DNA of 64,000 bases, taken from assembly GCA_026826555.1 (NCBI GenBank), contig JAKSZT010054570.1:3168959-3232958 (forward strand). The letters are read 5' to 3'. Both the position numbers and the translations under genes were made by a program. Below, piece by piece: positions 20,839 to 31,689 of this stretch. The DNA is from Tolypeutes matacus (taxonomy: Eukaryota > Chordata > Mammalia > Cingulata > Chlamyphoridae). Below the pieces are notes generated by a model that did not search any database, was not told the DNA's origin, and saw only the letters and a program-made list of their open reading frames with translations. Every line of letters starts with the position of its first letter. Position 1 is the stretch's first letter.

Positions 20839-21290
20839 GCTCTTTAACTGCATAATACTGATATGGAGGCAAGAATCAGAGTCAACAGTAGGAATTACAT
20901 CAAGAAGTAAAAATCCATGGTTTTAGGTTGATAATTGCAACTAAACTCCAAGCAGCCTCTTCGAACAAGATGGCCAGCATGCCTCTCTAGACTCAGATGT
21001 ACCCAGGCTGGGGGCTATTGGATTAGGGAGTCAGTTTATACATCTCACCAACAGTACTTCATTCACAAGGACTCTTCCAGGATTCTTAAAGCCCGTTTCC
21101 TACATCATTTAGGAAAATACATGATTTAATAATCAACTTATTAGGTATTATTTAGAAATTTATATTTTAAGGATTTTAATTTTTTTAGAGTAGATAAACA
21201 TCATTACTGGAGAGATATTTTTCAAATAGAGACTCAACTATTGTTTATTGATTACCTCACTGGTACCAAGTGATTACCTATAAACTGACA
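20839..21290. other. Unassigned AT-rich intronic sequence
   Basis: Nothing recognised between the reverse DAS SINE and the reverse L1. Confidence 0.4.
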
Positions 21291-21752
21291 CACTTTTTTA
21301 ATTTACATATTTTTATTACAGAAGTTGTAGGTTTAGGGAAAAAGCATGCAGAAAATACCGAGTTCCCTCATACCCACCCACACAGACAATTTTTCCAATT
21401 ATTAGCAATTTGTGTGGTAACTTTGTTACAAGCGGTGAAATAATCTTATTATAACTATACTTTTAATTATAGTCCATAGTTTATGTTAGAGTTCATTGTG
21501 TTATATAATCCTATGGTTTTTGTTAAATTTTTATTCTAGTAACATATATACAACCTAAATTTTCCCCTTTGAATCATTTTCAAATATATAATTCAGTGGC
21601 GTTAATTATCTTCACAATATTGTGTTACCATCACCATCATCTACTACCAAAACTCTTCCATCACCCCAAACAGAAACTCTGTACCAATTAAGCATTAACT
21701 CCCCATTTCCTACCCCAGCCCCAGGTCCTGGTAACCTGTATGCTAGCTTTTG

Positions 21753-22286
21753 TTTTGTTTTTAATGTAGCACTACAATTTATTATGATCTGTAAAATCCA
21801 CTCATTAAAAAGAAAAAACCAAAATAAAAAATGCACATTTAAAAAATGACTCACTTGTGATAAGGACTAACCTACCTATAGTAATAATCTAAAAAATAAA
21901 ACCATCATTGTGACATTTATCAGTAGTTCACACATCTAACAAATACCAAAGGAGGCAACTACCGTTGTTATAACTTCTTTTTTTTTTTTTTTTTTTTTAA
22001 GATTTTATTTATTTATTCATTTATCCCCCCCTTGCTGCTTGTGCTCTCTGGGTCTGCTAACCACGCCGTGCAGGCGGGCTTGCCTTCACCAGGCGGCCTC
22101 GGGAACCGAACCCGGGGCCTCCCATATGGTAAACGGGAGCCCTACTGATTGAGCCACAGCCGCTTCCCAATAATTTGCATTTTTAACAAGAGCCCCAGGT
22201 GTTTTGTCTGCTCCTATAACTTCTTTAAAGCTAAAATCTTAAGCACAAATCAGAATTAAGAGAAACTTCAGAAAGTTCACATTTGC
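21753..22286 (-). pseudogene. Truncated processed retrocopy of an unidentified mRNA 3' end
   Basis: The stretch interrupts the L1 exactly between two copies of TGTATGCTAG(C/T)TTTTG (21737-21752 and 22287-22302, 15 of 16 identical). After removing a nested SINE, about 288 bp remain. Read on the minus strand they end with an AATAAA-containing word (CATAATAAATTG) and, roughly 20 bases on, an A-rich terminus. That is the structure of a polyadenylated transcript copied by L1 machinery. No coding frame was recognised, so this is probably 3' UTR. The source gene is unknown to me. An uncatalogued SINE-like repeat is the alternative. Confidence 0.65.
21981..22214 (-). mobile_element. DAS SINE with 46 bp of extra 5' sequence, reverse
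   Basis: A young-type DAS SINE (21981-22168, reversed head GAGCCACAGCCGCTTCCC) lies in an insertion bounded by a perfect 12-bp duplication TATAACTTCTTT (21969-21980 and 22215-22226). The inserted piece reaches 46 bp beyond the SINE 5' end. These bases (22169-22214) resemble part of MER5A (AATTTGCATTTTTAACAAGA, then GCCCCAGGTG). The simplest reading is that the source transcript began upstream of the SINE. Confidence 0.85.
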
Positions 22287-23435
22287 TGTATGCTAGTTTT
22301 TGATTCCGTGAATTTACTTATTCTAATTATTTCTTATCAATGAGATTATATAATATTTGTCCTTTTGTGTCTGGCTAATTTCACTCAATAGATGTTTTCA
22401 AGGTTCATCCATGTTGTTGCAGGTATCAGAACGTCATTCCTTTTTATGGCTGGAAAATATTCTACTGTATGTATATACCACATTTAGTTTATCCGTTCAT
22501 CTGTTGATGAACACTTGGATTGCTTCCATCTTTTTGGAATTGTAAATAATGCTGCTATGAACATTGGTGTGCAAATATCTGATCGAGTCCTTGCTTTAAA
22601 TTCTTTGGGGTATATATTGAGAAGTCAAATTGCTGGGTCATACAGTAGTTCTATACTTAGCTTTCTGAGGAACTACCAACTGTCTTCCACAGCGGCTGCA
22701 CCATTTTACATTCCCACCAACAATGAACAAGCGTTCCTATTTCCCCATATCCTCTCCAACACTTGTTATTTTCCATTTTTTTAAAAGAGTAGCCATTCTA
22801 GAGAATATGAAATAGTATTTCACTGTGGTTTTGGTTTAAATTTCCAATGGTTTATCATGTTGAGAATATTTTCAGATGGTTTATCATGTTGAGAATATTT
22901 TTATATGCTTATGAGCCATCTGTGTATCAACTCTGGAGAAAAGTCTATTCAAGTCTTTTGTCCATTTTTAACTGAGTTGTCATTTTGCCGGTAAGTTTGT
23001 AGGATGTCTTCATATATTAAGGATCTGAAAGCCATATTGGATATGTGGCTTATAAATAATTTCTTCCATTCTCTAGGTTGTCATTTTATTTTTACATCAA
23101 AGTCCTTTGATGTACAAAAGTTTTTAATTTTGATGAAGTCCCATTTATCTATTTTTTCTTGTTGATTGAGCTTTTGTTGTTGAGACTAAGAAATCATTGC
23201 CTAATACATGATCCTGAAGATGCCTCCCAATGTTTCTTTAATTTTATAGTTTTGGTTCTTAAATTTTAGGTCTTTGATCCATTTTGAGTTTATTTTTGTT
23301 TATGGTGTGAAGTAGGGGTCCCCAATCATTCTTTTGCATTTGGGTATCCAGTTTTCCCAGCACGATTTGTTGAAAAGACTATTCTTTCCCCAATGAGTTG
23401 ACTTGGCATCCTTGTCAAAACGAGTTTTCAATTAA

Positions 23436-24233
23436 ATTCCATCGGTGTATGTATATATATATCAAATTCAAAATTACAGAACAAAAACTCTATGTTATAC
23501 AAACACAAGGAGTTTTTTCCCACAGCTTCCCCATGTAAAAATCGGAGGCAACAGTACATTCTTCATAGGGCTTTGTGAAACCCAAAAAGGAGAATTATGC
23601 AGAGCCCCTAGGGCTGTGGCTAATACCTACTAGGCCTTGAATAAATGGCAGTTGCCTTCCCCATTCCCTCTTCCCCTTTCTAGCCCTGTCCACCTTCCCA
23701 CTTTGAGACATTGCCACACTCACCAAAAATTCAGCGGGAGTCACTCAATGAAAACTGTGAATCAGGAAGATTACAGATGCAATAGAACAAGTCAGCCTCA
23801 AAAATCCTTCCAAGGATTGAAAAATCCTTCCAACAATCCTTCAGGTTGTTGAACGGTGAATTGCAGATATCCCTGAGGATAACAAAGCCTGTTTTTTTTT
23901 GTTTTGTTTTTTTTTTTTTGCAGGGAACTAAGTACAGAACTCCCCCAAGAAGCAGAACTAGGGTTAGAGAATATTTTAATATTTTTTACCATTTTCTTGC
24001 TGCCCCTTCTCAGTTTTTCTGTAGTTATTCAACTGAGGAACCAGGGCATTATTCAGAATATATATGATGTCTTCAATCATCTGCTCACTATAGTACTCTC
24101 GATCTGGATATAATATTAAGCATTCTAGTGTTATTTATGCCTACATTTCTGTGGGTTTCTCGTCTTTTCAATTGCCCTCTTTTCTTGTTAAAGGATATAT
24201 GAAAAGTAGCAGAGAAAAAAATCTGAAGGCAAC
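23436..24233. other. Unassigned intronic sequence
   Basis: A T-rich GTTTT-type tract lies at about 23888-23921. Two frames of about 70 codons cover it and are low-complexity. Nothing else recognised. Confidence 0.4.
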
Positions 24234-24249
24234 TCAGGGAGGGTTTTAG

Positions 24250-24341
24250 GTTGTTGTTGTTGTTTGGAAGTCCTGGGGATTGAACGTGGGACCTTGTGCA
24301 TGTGAAGCAGGTGCTCAGCCACTGAGCTACACCTGCTCCCA
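24250..24341 (-). mobile_element. DAS SINE head, reverse
   Basis: A GTT-repeat tail on the left, then CTGGGGATTGAACGTGGGAC, CATGTGAAGCAGGTGCTCAG and TGAGCTACACCTGCTCCC. Imperfect flanks around AGGGTTTTA on both sides (about 24238-24248 and 24347-24356) are a probable target duplication. Confidence 0.85.
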
Positions 24342-24355
24342 TCAGGCAGGGTTTT

Positions 24356-25297
24356 AATGATGAAGGGGAAAAAACTAACAAGCCCAGAACACCTTCTGGA
24401 AAATCAAATAAGGGTATCATATTCAGGGTCTCCTTGGTATGTAATCTTATAGATAAAAATTAAACTGATCTAAAATTAAAATGGCCATATCTAAGATTTT
24501 TTTTGCATTTACTGCATCTAAGTTATGGGTGGAAATCACAATTGACTAATACAAAACCTAAAAATAAATGATTATTGTGGAATCTAGAAAAAGCACTTTT
24601 ATTTTTTAAAAAATAGCCAAAAATATTATACATGTATATGAATGTGAAGCAAAACACATTCCACTGAGAAAATGAATGATCCCCAATCAGGCTGCAAAAT
24701 CCATTAATTTAAAAACCCAAAAAGGAGAACACAACAGCAGCAGCTTCTGACCTAGACTTACTTCTCAGCAGGGTTTTCAGTCGAGGGCCTATCAGAGAGC
24801 ATTTAGAAGGGTCCTAGAACTGAATCTCAGTTTCTTCACTACAATACATACCAGAGTCAAATCTTGAAAGTAGCACAGCGAGAAAAGAGAGAAAGTGTAT
24901 GTGTGTCTGTCTGTCTGTCTGTCTAAGAGGGAATGTGGAATAAGAACACAGCTGAGGGGAAAACCAGAAATTGAAGAGATCTGGGAAGTGATTACGTTAA
25001 ATCGCCTTGTTTTATAAGTGAGGAAATGGAAGCGCAGGATGTATGTATATATATTTATACATACACAAAGTTGAAAAGTGAAATGTGAATATTCTCGCTG
25101 TCCTGATTTTGTGATAATCAGGGTAGGCTAAACATTAGCTATATTAGAAACCATGCATGTGTCCCCAGACCTAGTTTTTCTCCCTAAGTCTGGTTTTTAG
25201 AATGCTGGTGATAAACTAAGCCTGATTTATTATATGACAATCCTGTATGGGAAATGACTGTAAGTCTAGGTATCTTTGGTCAACCTTGGGAGATATA
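24356..25297. other. Mostly unassigned; (TCTG)n tract and a MIR scrap
   Basis: A short (TCTG)n microsatellite lies at about 24902-24924. Around 24990-25040, TTTTATAAGTGAGGAAATGG looks like a reversed MIR core remnant. The rest is unassigned and AT-rich. Confidence 0.4.
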
Positions 25298-25790
25298 GCA
25301 GGGGGCAGACATGGCTCAAATGGTTGGGTGTCCGTTTCCCATGTGGAGGGACCTGGGTTCGATCCCCGGGACCTGCTGGTAAAATAAAGAAAAATATAGA
25401 AGATGCATGGGCGCGCCATCAGGCCCTGCAAGCAGGTGAGCCCCCAGGCCCCGTAAGTGGGTAAGCCATCAGGCCCCACCGAACCAAGCAGCAAGATGAT
25501 GATGTAACAGGAGAGAGACGCAGGGGAGAGCCAAGATGAGACGCGCTGAAAAAAAACGAACTGAGGTGGGCGCAGGTTGCAGAATGCCTCTCTCCCACAT
25601 CAGAGGTTCCCAGGATCGAATCCAGGTAAAGACAGGAGAAGGATGAGAGGAGAGGGCAGGAAAGAGACACAAGAGAATTGCCCAACAAATGGACACAAAA
25701 ACAGCAAAAACGGGGGGTGGGGTGGGGGTTAAAATGGATAAAAATACATAAAAAAATAATAATAAATGCAAAAACAAATTAAAAAAGAAA
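25298..25790 (+). mobile_element. DAS SINE, composite long form
   Basis: Head GGGGGCAGACATGGCTCAAA and B-box GGTTCGATCCC, a GCCATCAGGCCCTGCAAGCA-type linker that repeats its own wording twice more, the GATGATGATGTAACAGGAGA core, a second B-box-like CAGGATCGAATCC, then an A-rich tail. The linker repeats make it longer than the other copies. No clean target duplication was found. Confidence 0.85.
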
Positions 25791-25799
25791 AAGATAAGC

Positions 25800-26219
25800 C
25801 TTAAAAAAAAAAAAGTGGTAGACCGAGGTGGAACAAAATTACAGTCAGGCCATTGAAGATACTTTCTCCAACTTTGCCAAAAAGTCACTATCCTGGGCTC
25901 CTGAGCAAGTAATTTCATCTTTTTATAAAGTGATATTTTGTGATATGGTATTTTACCTACCTCATGTGGTTAAGATTAAACTGAAAACAGAACAGCAAGT
26001 ATTTATGGTAATATCTTTGGAACCAAGATTTTTCAGCATAAGAGAAAAGAAAGACAAGTACAGAATTCAAAAAGGTTAAGAAAAAAACTATGGGATAATC
26101 TATTTGAATTGCAAATCTATATAAACTCAGAATAGTTTTCTTTCTAAAATACCCATATTTCACTTCCACATGTGGTCATAATAGAACATCAGGTACCATT
26201 AACTCTTTGACCTTATCAA
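25800..26219. other. Unassigned AT-rich intronic sequence
   Basis: An 83-codon plus frame and a 70-codon minus frame overlap here. Neither has a recognisable domain. Confidence 0.35.
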
Positions 26220-28290
26220 CTAAAAATGGGGCAAAATATATGGCAGAATGATTTTCATACACTCAACAGGCAGCAGAAGACATTGATGCCTGGGAAGAGA
26301 AATAAGGTAAGTCTACAATGGCTCCCACTTACTGCTCGGAAAGTTTTGTGGTCACATCACAGAGAGAGAAAATCCAGACAGAGCCAAGTTGTCACCCTGA
26401 GATGAGTAAAGAGACCTGAGAATTCTGGGAGGTCAAAGTGGCTAGAATGTGCAGAGCAGAGAATCAAAAAGGACAGAGATAAAAAAAATTTTAATTAAAA
26501 ATGAAATACAAAAGGACAGAGCTGCACAGAGAAAGTGAGAATGCCGGAGGTCTGCAGAAGGGCTCCCTTGAGTCTTCAGCAGAATACTGATCAGCACATG
26601 TGGGAAAAATACCTGAGGTCAAGGAAAGAACCACCAGAAAAGAGTAGAAGGAACACGTCCCAGCCCTCCCATTGAGCTGGGAATAGTTCATGTTCCCCAT
26701 CTGCAGGGTTAGGAAGTCTTGTAATACATGGGGCATAGAGTTGAGGAGTCAGAGGGTACTGCCTCAGTAGCACAACCAAATTAGCCCCAGACTAAAGACT
26801 TTGCTGGTCCTATCTAACAAAAGTTGAACACAAGCCTGAAAAAGATAAGGTAGTTTACTAATAACTGTATCCCAGAACGAGACTCAAATACCCAACAAGG
26901 TAAAATTCACAACACCTACCATCCAATCCAAAGTTCCTAGGCATGCAAAGAAGCAAAAGATTACCTATAATTAGGAGAAAAATTAATCAATATCAACAGA
27001 CCCAGAAATGACATCGATCAGGTCACAGAACAAGTCTCAGTTGAGTTAAAAAGAGTTAAACAATATAAAGTGTGTTTTTGGGGTATAGTAGGATTAAATT
27101 AAAAGTCAATAATATAAAGATACTTAGAAAATTTCCTAAATATTTGGAAACTAAGCAATACACCTATAAACAATCCAAGGATCATTCAAAAACTCGATAT
27201 AATCCACTATATGAAGACGAAAAAAATATGATCATCTCAACAGACAAAGAAAAGGCCAAATGCCACATTCATTCATGATAGAAAGTGCCAGCAAATTAGG
27301 AATGGAAGGGAATTTCCTCAACTTGACAAGGACCATTCATGACACACCTACAGCAAACATCATACTTAATTGTTAAATATTAAATGCATTCCCCTACCAT
27401 CAGGAACAATGCAAGGAAGTCTGCAAGACAGAAAGAAAAAGCTTATTGATTTGAAAGAATGAAGTAAAACTGTGGTTATTTGCAAATGACGTGATTATGT
27501 AATAACAGAAAATCCTAAGGAATTTACAAAAAAGTTACTAGAACGAATAAGTGAGTTTAGGGAGGTTACAGGACCCAAGGTCAGTATACAAAAATCCACT
27601 GTATTTCTCTATTCTCTATACAATCTGAAATCACTGGGTTATGACGTAAAGTGCTTTTCTCCTTATGGACTGAAGGTGAAATAGTTGGAAACCAGTGCCC
27701 CAGAGATCTCGTGTACAAATATAATAGGAAAGATGCACAAAAATGTTCATAGCATCAGTATTTGTAAAAAAAAAGAAAAAAAAAAAACTGTAATCAACCC
27801 AATGTCCACTGAAAAGGAAATGGATAAATCAATTACAGTATATTCAAACATAGAATACTATGAATGTATGTATCAAGAGGCATGTATATCACTAACAAAA
27901 TGCTAAGTAAATAAAAATTTCACACGCAGAAAGATATGCACAGGATGATGCCTTCTTATATAAAGTTCAAACCCCTGTAAAACTAAGGGAATTTTCTTGA
28001 AGATACACATATACATACACACTACAGGAAAAAAAATCAAGGGAATAAAATACATTAAATTCAGGATATGTTTAACTTCAGAATACACTAAATTCAGGAT
28101 CTGGATCTCCAGGGTAGGTTCAAGTGGGATCAGATGAGTAGGGAGTAAGAGCAGGAAGATGTGTGAGTGGGGGGCTAATACACAGAGAATCCTGAAGGGG
28201 GATACATGGAGGCTGTCATTATTATTATTTAGTCTGTACAAATGTTGTAAATATTCTTTTACACATAAGAATTTAAATAAAATAACAAAA
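26220..28290 (+). mobile_element. Old L1-type LINE, forward, heavily decayed
   Basis: AACTTGACAAGGACCATTCA, ACAGCAAACATCATACTTAA, GACCCAAGGTCAGTATACAA and, further on, CAACCCAATGTCCACTGAAA are late ORF2 and 3' region landmarks. The part before about 27000 is weaker and could be a separate LINE fragment. No frame is intact. Confidence 0.65.
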
Positions 28291-28329
28291 AAACAGTTAA
28301 CTACCTTTTCTCCCCACTCCTCAGATATA

Positions 28330-28390
28330 TAATGATAGATAAGGTAGATAAGATAGATAAGATTAGATAGAGATAGATAGAGAGATAGAG

Positions 28391-28421
<31 letters not shown>

Positions 28422-28442
28422 GAGACAGGCAGGCAGGCACAC
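28330..28442. repeat. Compound microsatellite (GATA)n-(GACA)n-(GGCA)n
   Basis: About 110 bp of tetranucleotide units changes from GATA-type through GACA to GGCA, with interruptions. It yields a spurious minus-strand frame rich in CLS repeats. Copy number is likely to vary between individuals. Confidence 0.95.
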
Positions 28443-28536
28443 AGGTATGGGGAGAGGAGAAACACGTGTATTATTACAGAAGCTTTTATGTAATTCTCGA
28501 CAGACAGGTTAACAAATACCTTCACATATATTATTC

Positions 28537-28721
28537 CAGTGGTTCACAAACTTGAGCTTGTTAATCACCTGGAGGGCTTGTTAAACCACAGATTCCTGGG
28601 TCCCACCCCCCAGAGAGTCTGATTCAGCAGGACTGGAATGGGGCTCTAGAATTCTCATTACCAGCAGTTCCCAGGTAGACCAGAATCTGCTGGTCCAGGG
28701 ACCTCACTTTGAGAACAGCTG
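28537..28721. mobile_element. MER5A non-autonomous hAT transposon
   Basis: The termini CAGTGGTTCACAAACTTGAG and CACTTTGAGAACAGCTG are near-matching inverted ends. The interior reads AATCACCTGGAGGGCTTGTT and GAGAGTCTGATTCAGCAGG. The 185-bp length fits the 189-bp family consensus. Flanks TATTATTC and CATTACTA are a weak 8-bp target duplication. Confidence 0.9.
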
Positions 28722-28779
28722 CATTACTATATCTGGGCCTCACACAAACCAACATAGAAGATAGAACTAACAAGGTCCT

Positions 28780-28920
28780 CACTTTACAGATGAAGGAACA
28801 TAAGGTCTGTGAGACTAACAGGTTTGCAAAAAAGGAGATAGTATTAGGTGTCAAAGCCCTTAAATCTGTGCCTGGCATACAGGAAGCCCTCAGGTACTGT
28901 TAAGTACTTTTATATCACTA
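28780..28920. repeat. Possible MIR/L2 fragments
   Basis: TTTACAGATGAAGGAACAT resembles a reversed MIR core, and CTGTGCCTGGCATACAGGAA a forward MIR/L2 tail. The conflicting directions suggest two small fragments. Confidence 0.3.
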
Positions 28921-29084
28921 AGTAAGAGGCAGGGCTGAGTCTCAAAATCTGTCTTCAGATCCATTTTCAATCACTGTCAACACAAATGCATTTTGGAACC
29001 ACAAAATAACATTGATAATTTCCACAAAACTCTTTTTTTTTTTTTTTAATTTTACAAATCTTTAGAACTGGAAGAGACTTTATC

Positions 29085-29190
29085 CAACTGCGCTTTTCAC
29101 TTATAAGAAAACTAAGACATAGAATTTAGAGGCTTACTTAAGATCACACAGCCAGTTAAAGACAGGTCTTGGATGAGCAAGCTGATACAA
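29085..29190 (-). repeat. MIR SINE, reverse
   Basis: AAGAAAACTAAGACATAGAA, CTTACTTAAGATCACACAGC and CAGTTAAAGACAGGTCTTGG follow the reversed MIR core. Confidence 0.7.
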
Positions 29191-30414
29191 TTTTTTCAAG
29201 AGCCACATGAGCGGTCTTTATAATAAATTTCACCCATCTTGAACCCTCTACTGAAAGCAATGAGCACAGTGGAGGAATAAAACCAAATATTCAATTATCA
29301 TTTATCTGATGAATGAATGAATGAATAAATAAATGAATGGAGGAAGCAAAGAAGCAAAGAAATAAACATCACGTCTATGAGCATATAAAGAGCTAACTTG
29401 ATATTATTTATTTTCTTCATATAAAAATATTTTAGCAACCAAACAAAACTTTCTCTCCAAGCTACAATTAGTTGGAGTCATTTATAATGAAAAGATATGA
29501 AAAAGTCTTTTCAATCACATCTCCTCTGCTAGTCTGAAGACAGGTTATTTCCATGATAAAATTTTAGAAGCAACGAGAAAGCTAAATTCCTCAGGTTGTA
29601 CTTCAATATATAACAAATTTTTAAAAATTCACCTAAATTCCACTTTCTTTTCACATATATTTGAAAATAACCAAAAGTACAGTGAAAAGGTTTGCATGTT
29701 CAACATGCCTCTCAAGTTTGCCCCAAAGCATTAAAATATTTTAGGCATGGATGTTCATTAAAAAGAAAATATTACCCATAAAGAATAACAACTTAACTTA
29801 AAACACAATCTAAATGTTAATAGAAAAAATAACATTTTGCCAACCAGGAATCCAGGCTTGCTCTAAAACTCATGGAAAATATAATCCCTGATCTCCCATA
29901 TTAGTATGTTTTACTTCAATATAATGGATGACTAGTAAGCAGTGACTACAGTAATTGCATTTGCTCCAAATGCAAAGTGTTACAGTCCCAACTTCTGCTT
30001 CTACTCTGTGTACCACAAACCAGAGGATAAGTTACATGAAGTGCCAAAAGCATTTTACAAGGGAGCCTGGAAGTGAAATGTCAAATGAGCTCCTCATTCT
30101 CTCTCTTCCTTACACACTTACACATACATCACTCCCCATTCCCAAGCCCAAACTATTCTCTTACTCCAGAAGAAATTTTTTCAGAATATTACAGCATAGA
30201 GGTAGAAAAAAAGATAGGTCTGCTTCATAAAGATAACTGGTGATTTTATTCTTTCACTCAGGCTTTACATCAATGGAGTCATCTTAGATCTACCACTTAG
30301 TGTTTACGCTCCTACCATTTTAGTCTTTTCTCCATTAGATACATGCAGCAACAAAAGGCAAGGCATTTTATAAGGGAGGCAGGAAGTCAACAATCCCTTC
30401 CTTCCCTTCCTTCT
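29191..30414. other. Unassigned AT-rich intronic sequence
   Basis: A GAAT-type tetranucleotide tract lies at about 29309-29340. The 91-codon frame at 29955-30230 has no recognisable domain. Confidence 0.4.
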
Positions 30415-30580
30415 CAACTGACCTCAGGTCACTGCACCTGGGTCTTGAGAGACTGCCTTGCCTCCACTCTCCTCATGGATGATGCAGGACAAGTAATAAT
30501 GATATCATAAGGCTGTTGTGGAGGCTAAATAATACTAATATATCAATTAATGTGGGAAGAATTACTGTGAGCATTCTAAC
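30415..30580 (+). repeat. MIR SINE, forward, partial
   Basis: CCACTCTCCTCATGGATGAT, then AGTAATAATGATATCATAAG and GGCTGTTGTGGAGGCTAAAT, keeps the MIR core and 3' part order. Confidence 0.55.
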
Positions 30581-31080
30581 ACTGTTTTTGCATATTCCTG
30601 CACAACAATGTTCTTAGAACATGTGTATTATTTATAAAAGAAAGTGAGAAGATTGGAAATAATCTACATATCTACTAGAAAAAGTGTTTAAATGAATTGC
30701 AGCATATCCATACCATGAAATATTACAAAGGAAGTATGTGTATGCACAATTGTTGGATTAAAGAGTTATTGATAAGGGGAGTGGTTGTAGCTCAAGTGGC
30801 TGAGTGCCTGCTTCCTATGTACGAGGTCCCAGGTTCGATCCCCTATACCTCCTAAAAACAAAACAAATGACAAAACCAACTCTCTTTAGGGAGCAGATGT
30901 AGCTCAGTGGTTGAGCGCCTACTTCCCATGAACGAGGAGGTCCTGGGTTCAATCCCCGTACCTCCTAAAATTTAAAAAAATAAATAAATAAAAGGTTATT
31001 GACAAGATGTCCATAGTTTTTCTTAAATGCGAAAGAAGATGCTGTAATATCTATATATATATTATGTTCCTAGGTCTGGG
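30581..31080 (+). mobile_element. Old L1-type fragment, forward, split by a DAS pair
   Basis: GAAATAATCTACATATCTAC and CCATACCATGAAATATTACA before the SINE, and AAGATGTCCATAGTTTTTCT after it, read like the 3' region of an old L1. An (AATG)n run follows at 31081-31100. Family assignment is tentative. Confidence 0.5.
30777..30990 (+). mobile_element. DAS SINE pair inserted as one unit
   Basis: Two tRNA-like heads, GGTTGTAGCTCAAGTGGCTG and AGATGTAGCTCAGTGGTTGA, are joined by an A-rich linker and end in (AAAT)n. Flanks AAGAGTTATTGATAAG (30761-30776) and AAAGGTTATTGACAAG (30991-31006) agree at 14 of 16 bases. The pair therefore moved together. Confidence 0.9.
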
Positions 31081-31311
31081 AATGAATGAATGAATGAATG
31101 CTTCAAAAGCCCCAAAAAATGTCCGCAAGCCTGTACAATAACTTGTTAACGTGTTTGGCAAATGAGTGAAAGCATTACCTATTACTTTATAACAATAAGC
31201 ATATATTGTTTTCTAGGTCATAAAAAACAAATTGATGTATACAAATACATACACCAGGTTAGATGTAAAGATGATCAGAATCTCAACTGGATTTTTAAAA
31301 ATAACTGAATA

Positions 31312-31662
31312 GGGAAGCAGATGTGGCTCAAGCAGTTGGGTGCCCACTTACCACATGGGAAGCCCCATGCTCGGTTCCCAATGCTTCCTAAAGAAGACGA
31401 GCAAGACAGTGAGCTGATGTAAAGAGCTGGTGATGCAACCAGGCGATGCAAAGAGACACAAAGAGGAAACTCAATGAGAGACAAAACAAGCAGGAATGGA
31501 GGTGGCTCAAGCAATTAATTACATGCCTCCTCCCCACATGGAAGGCCCCGGTTTGGTTCCTGGTGTCTCCTAAAAAAAAAAAAAAGAAGAAGAAGACAAG
31601 CAGACAGCGAACACAAACAATGGTGGGGGGAGGTAAATAAATAAATAAAATCTTAAAAAAAA
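31312..31662 (+). mobile_element. DAS SINE, two-headed long form
   Basis: The head GGGAAGCAGATGTGGCTCAA is followed by a linker with GATGCAACCAGGCGATGC, a second head GGAGGTGGCTCAAGCAATTA, and a tail ending (AAAT)n/poly(A). AACTGAATA flanks it at 31303-31311 and 31663-31671. Confidence 0.92.
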
Positions 31663-31689
31663 AACTGAATAAAATGTTTAAAAGTTCAT

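Larger units (their letters stand above)
21291..23435 (-). mobile_element. L1 LINE 3' half (L1M-type), reverse
   Basis: Read in reverse it is the end of ORF2 plus the 3' UTR. Landmarks include CCATGTTGTTGCAGGTATCA, GTAAATAATGCTGCTATGAA, GAAGTCAAATTGCTGGGTCA and CCAGTTTTCCCAGCACGATT. Stops and indels break every frame. It is interrupted at 21753-22286 by a retrocopy. A 29-bp unit at 22847-22875 is repeated at 22876-22902. Confidence 0.85.

Noticed and set aside
28330..28442. Regularly spaced repeats considered as a CRISPR-like array
   Set aside because: The units are 4 bp without unique spacers, and the window is vertebrate nuclear DNA.
28301..28525. Frame with repeated CLS/YLS residues, possibly a membrane protein
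   Set aside because: It is a translation of the GATA/GACA microsatellite.
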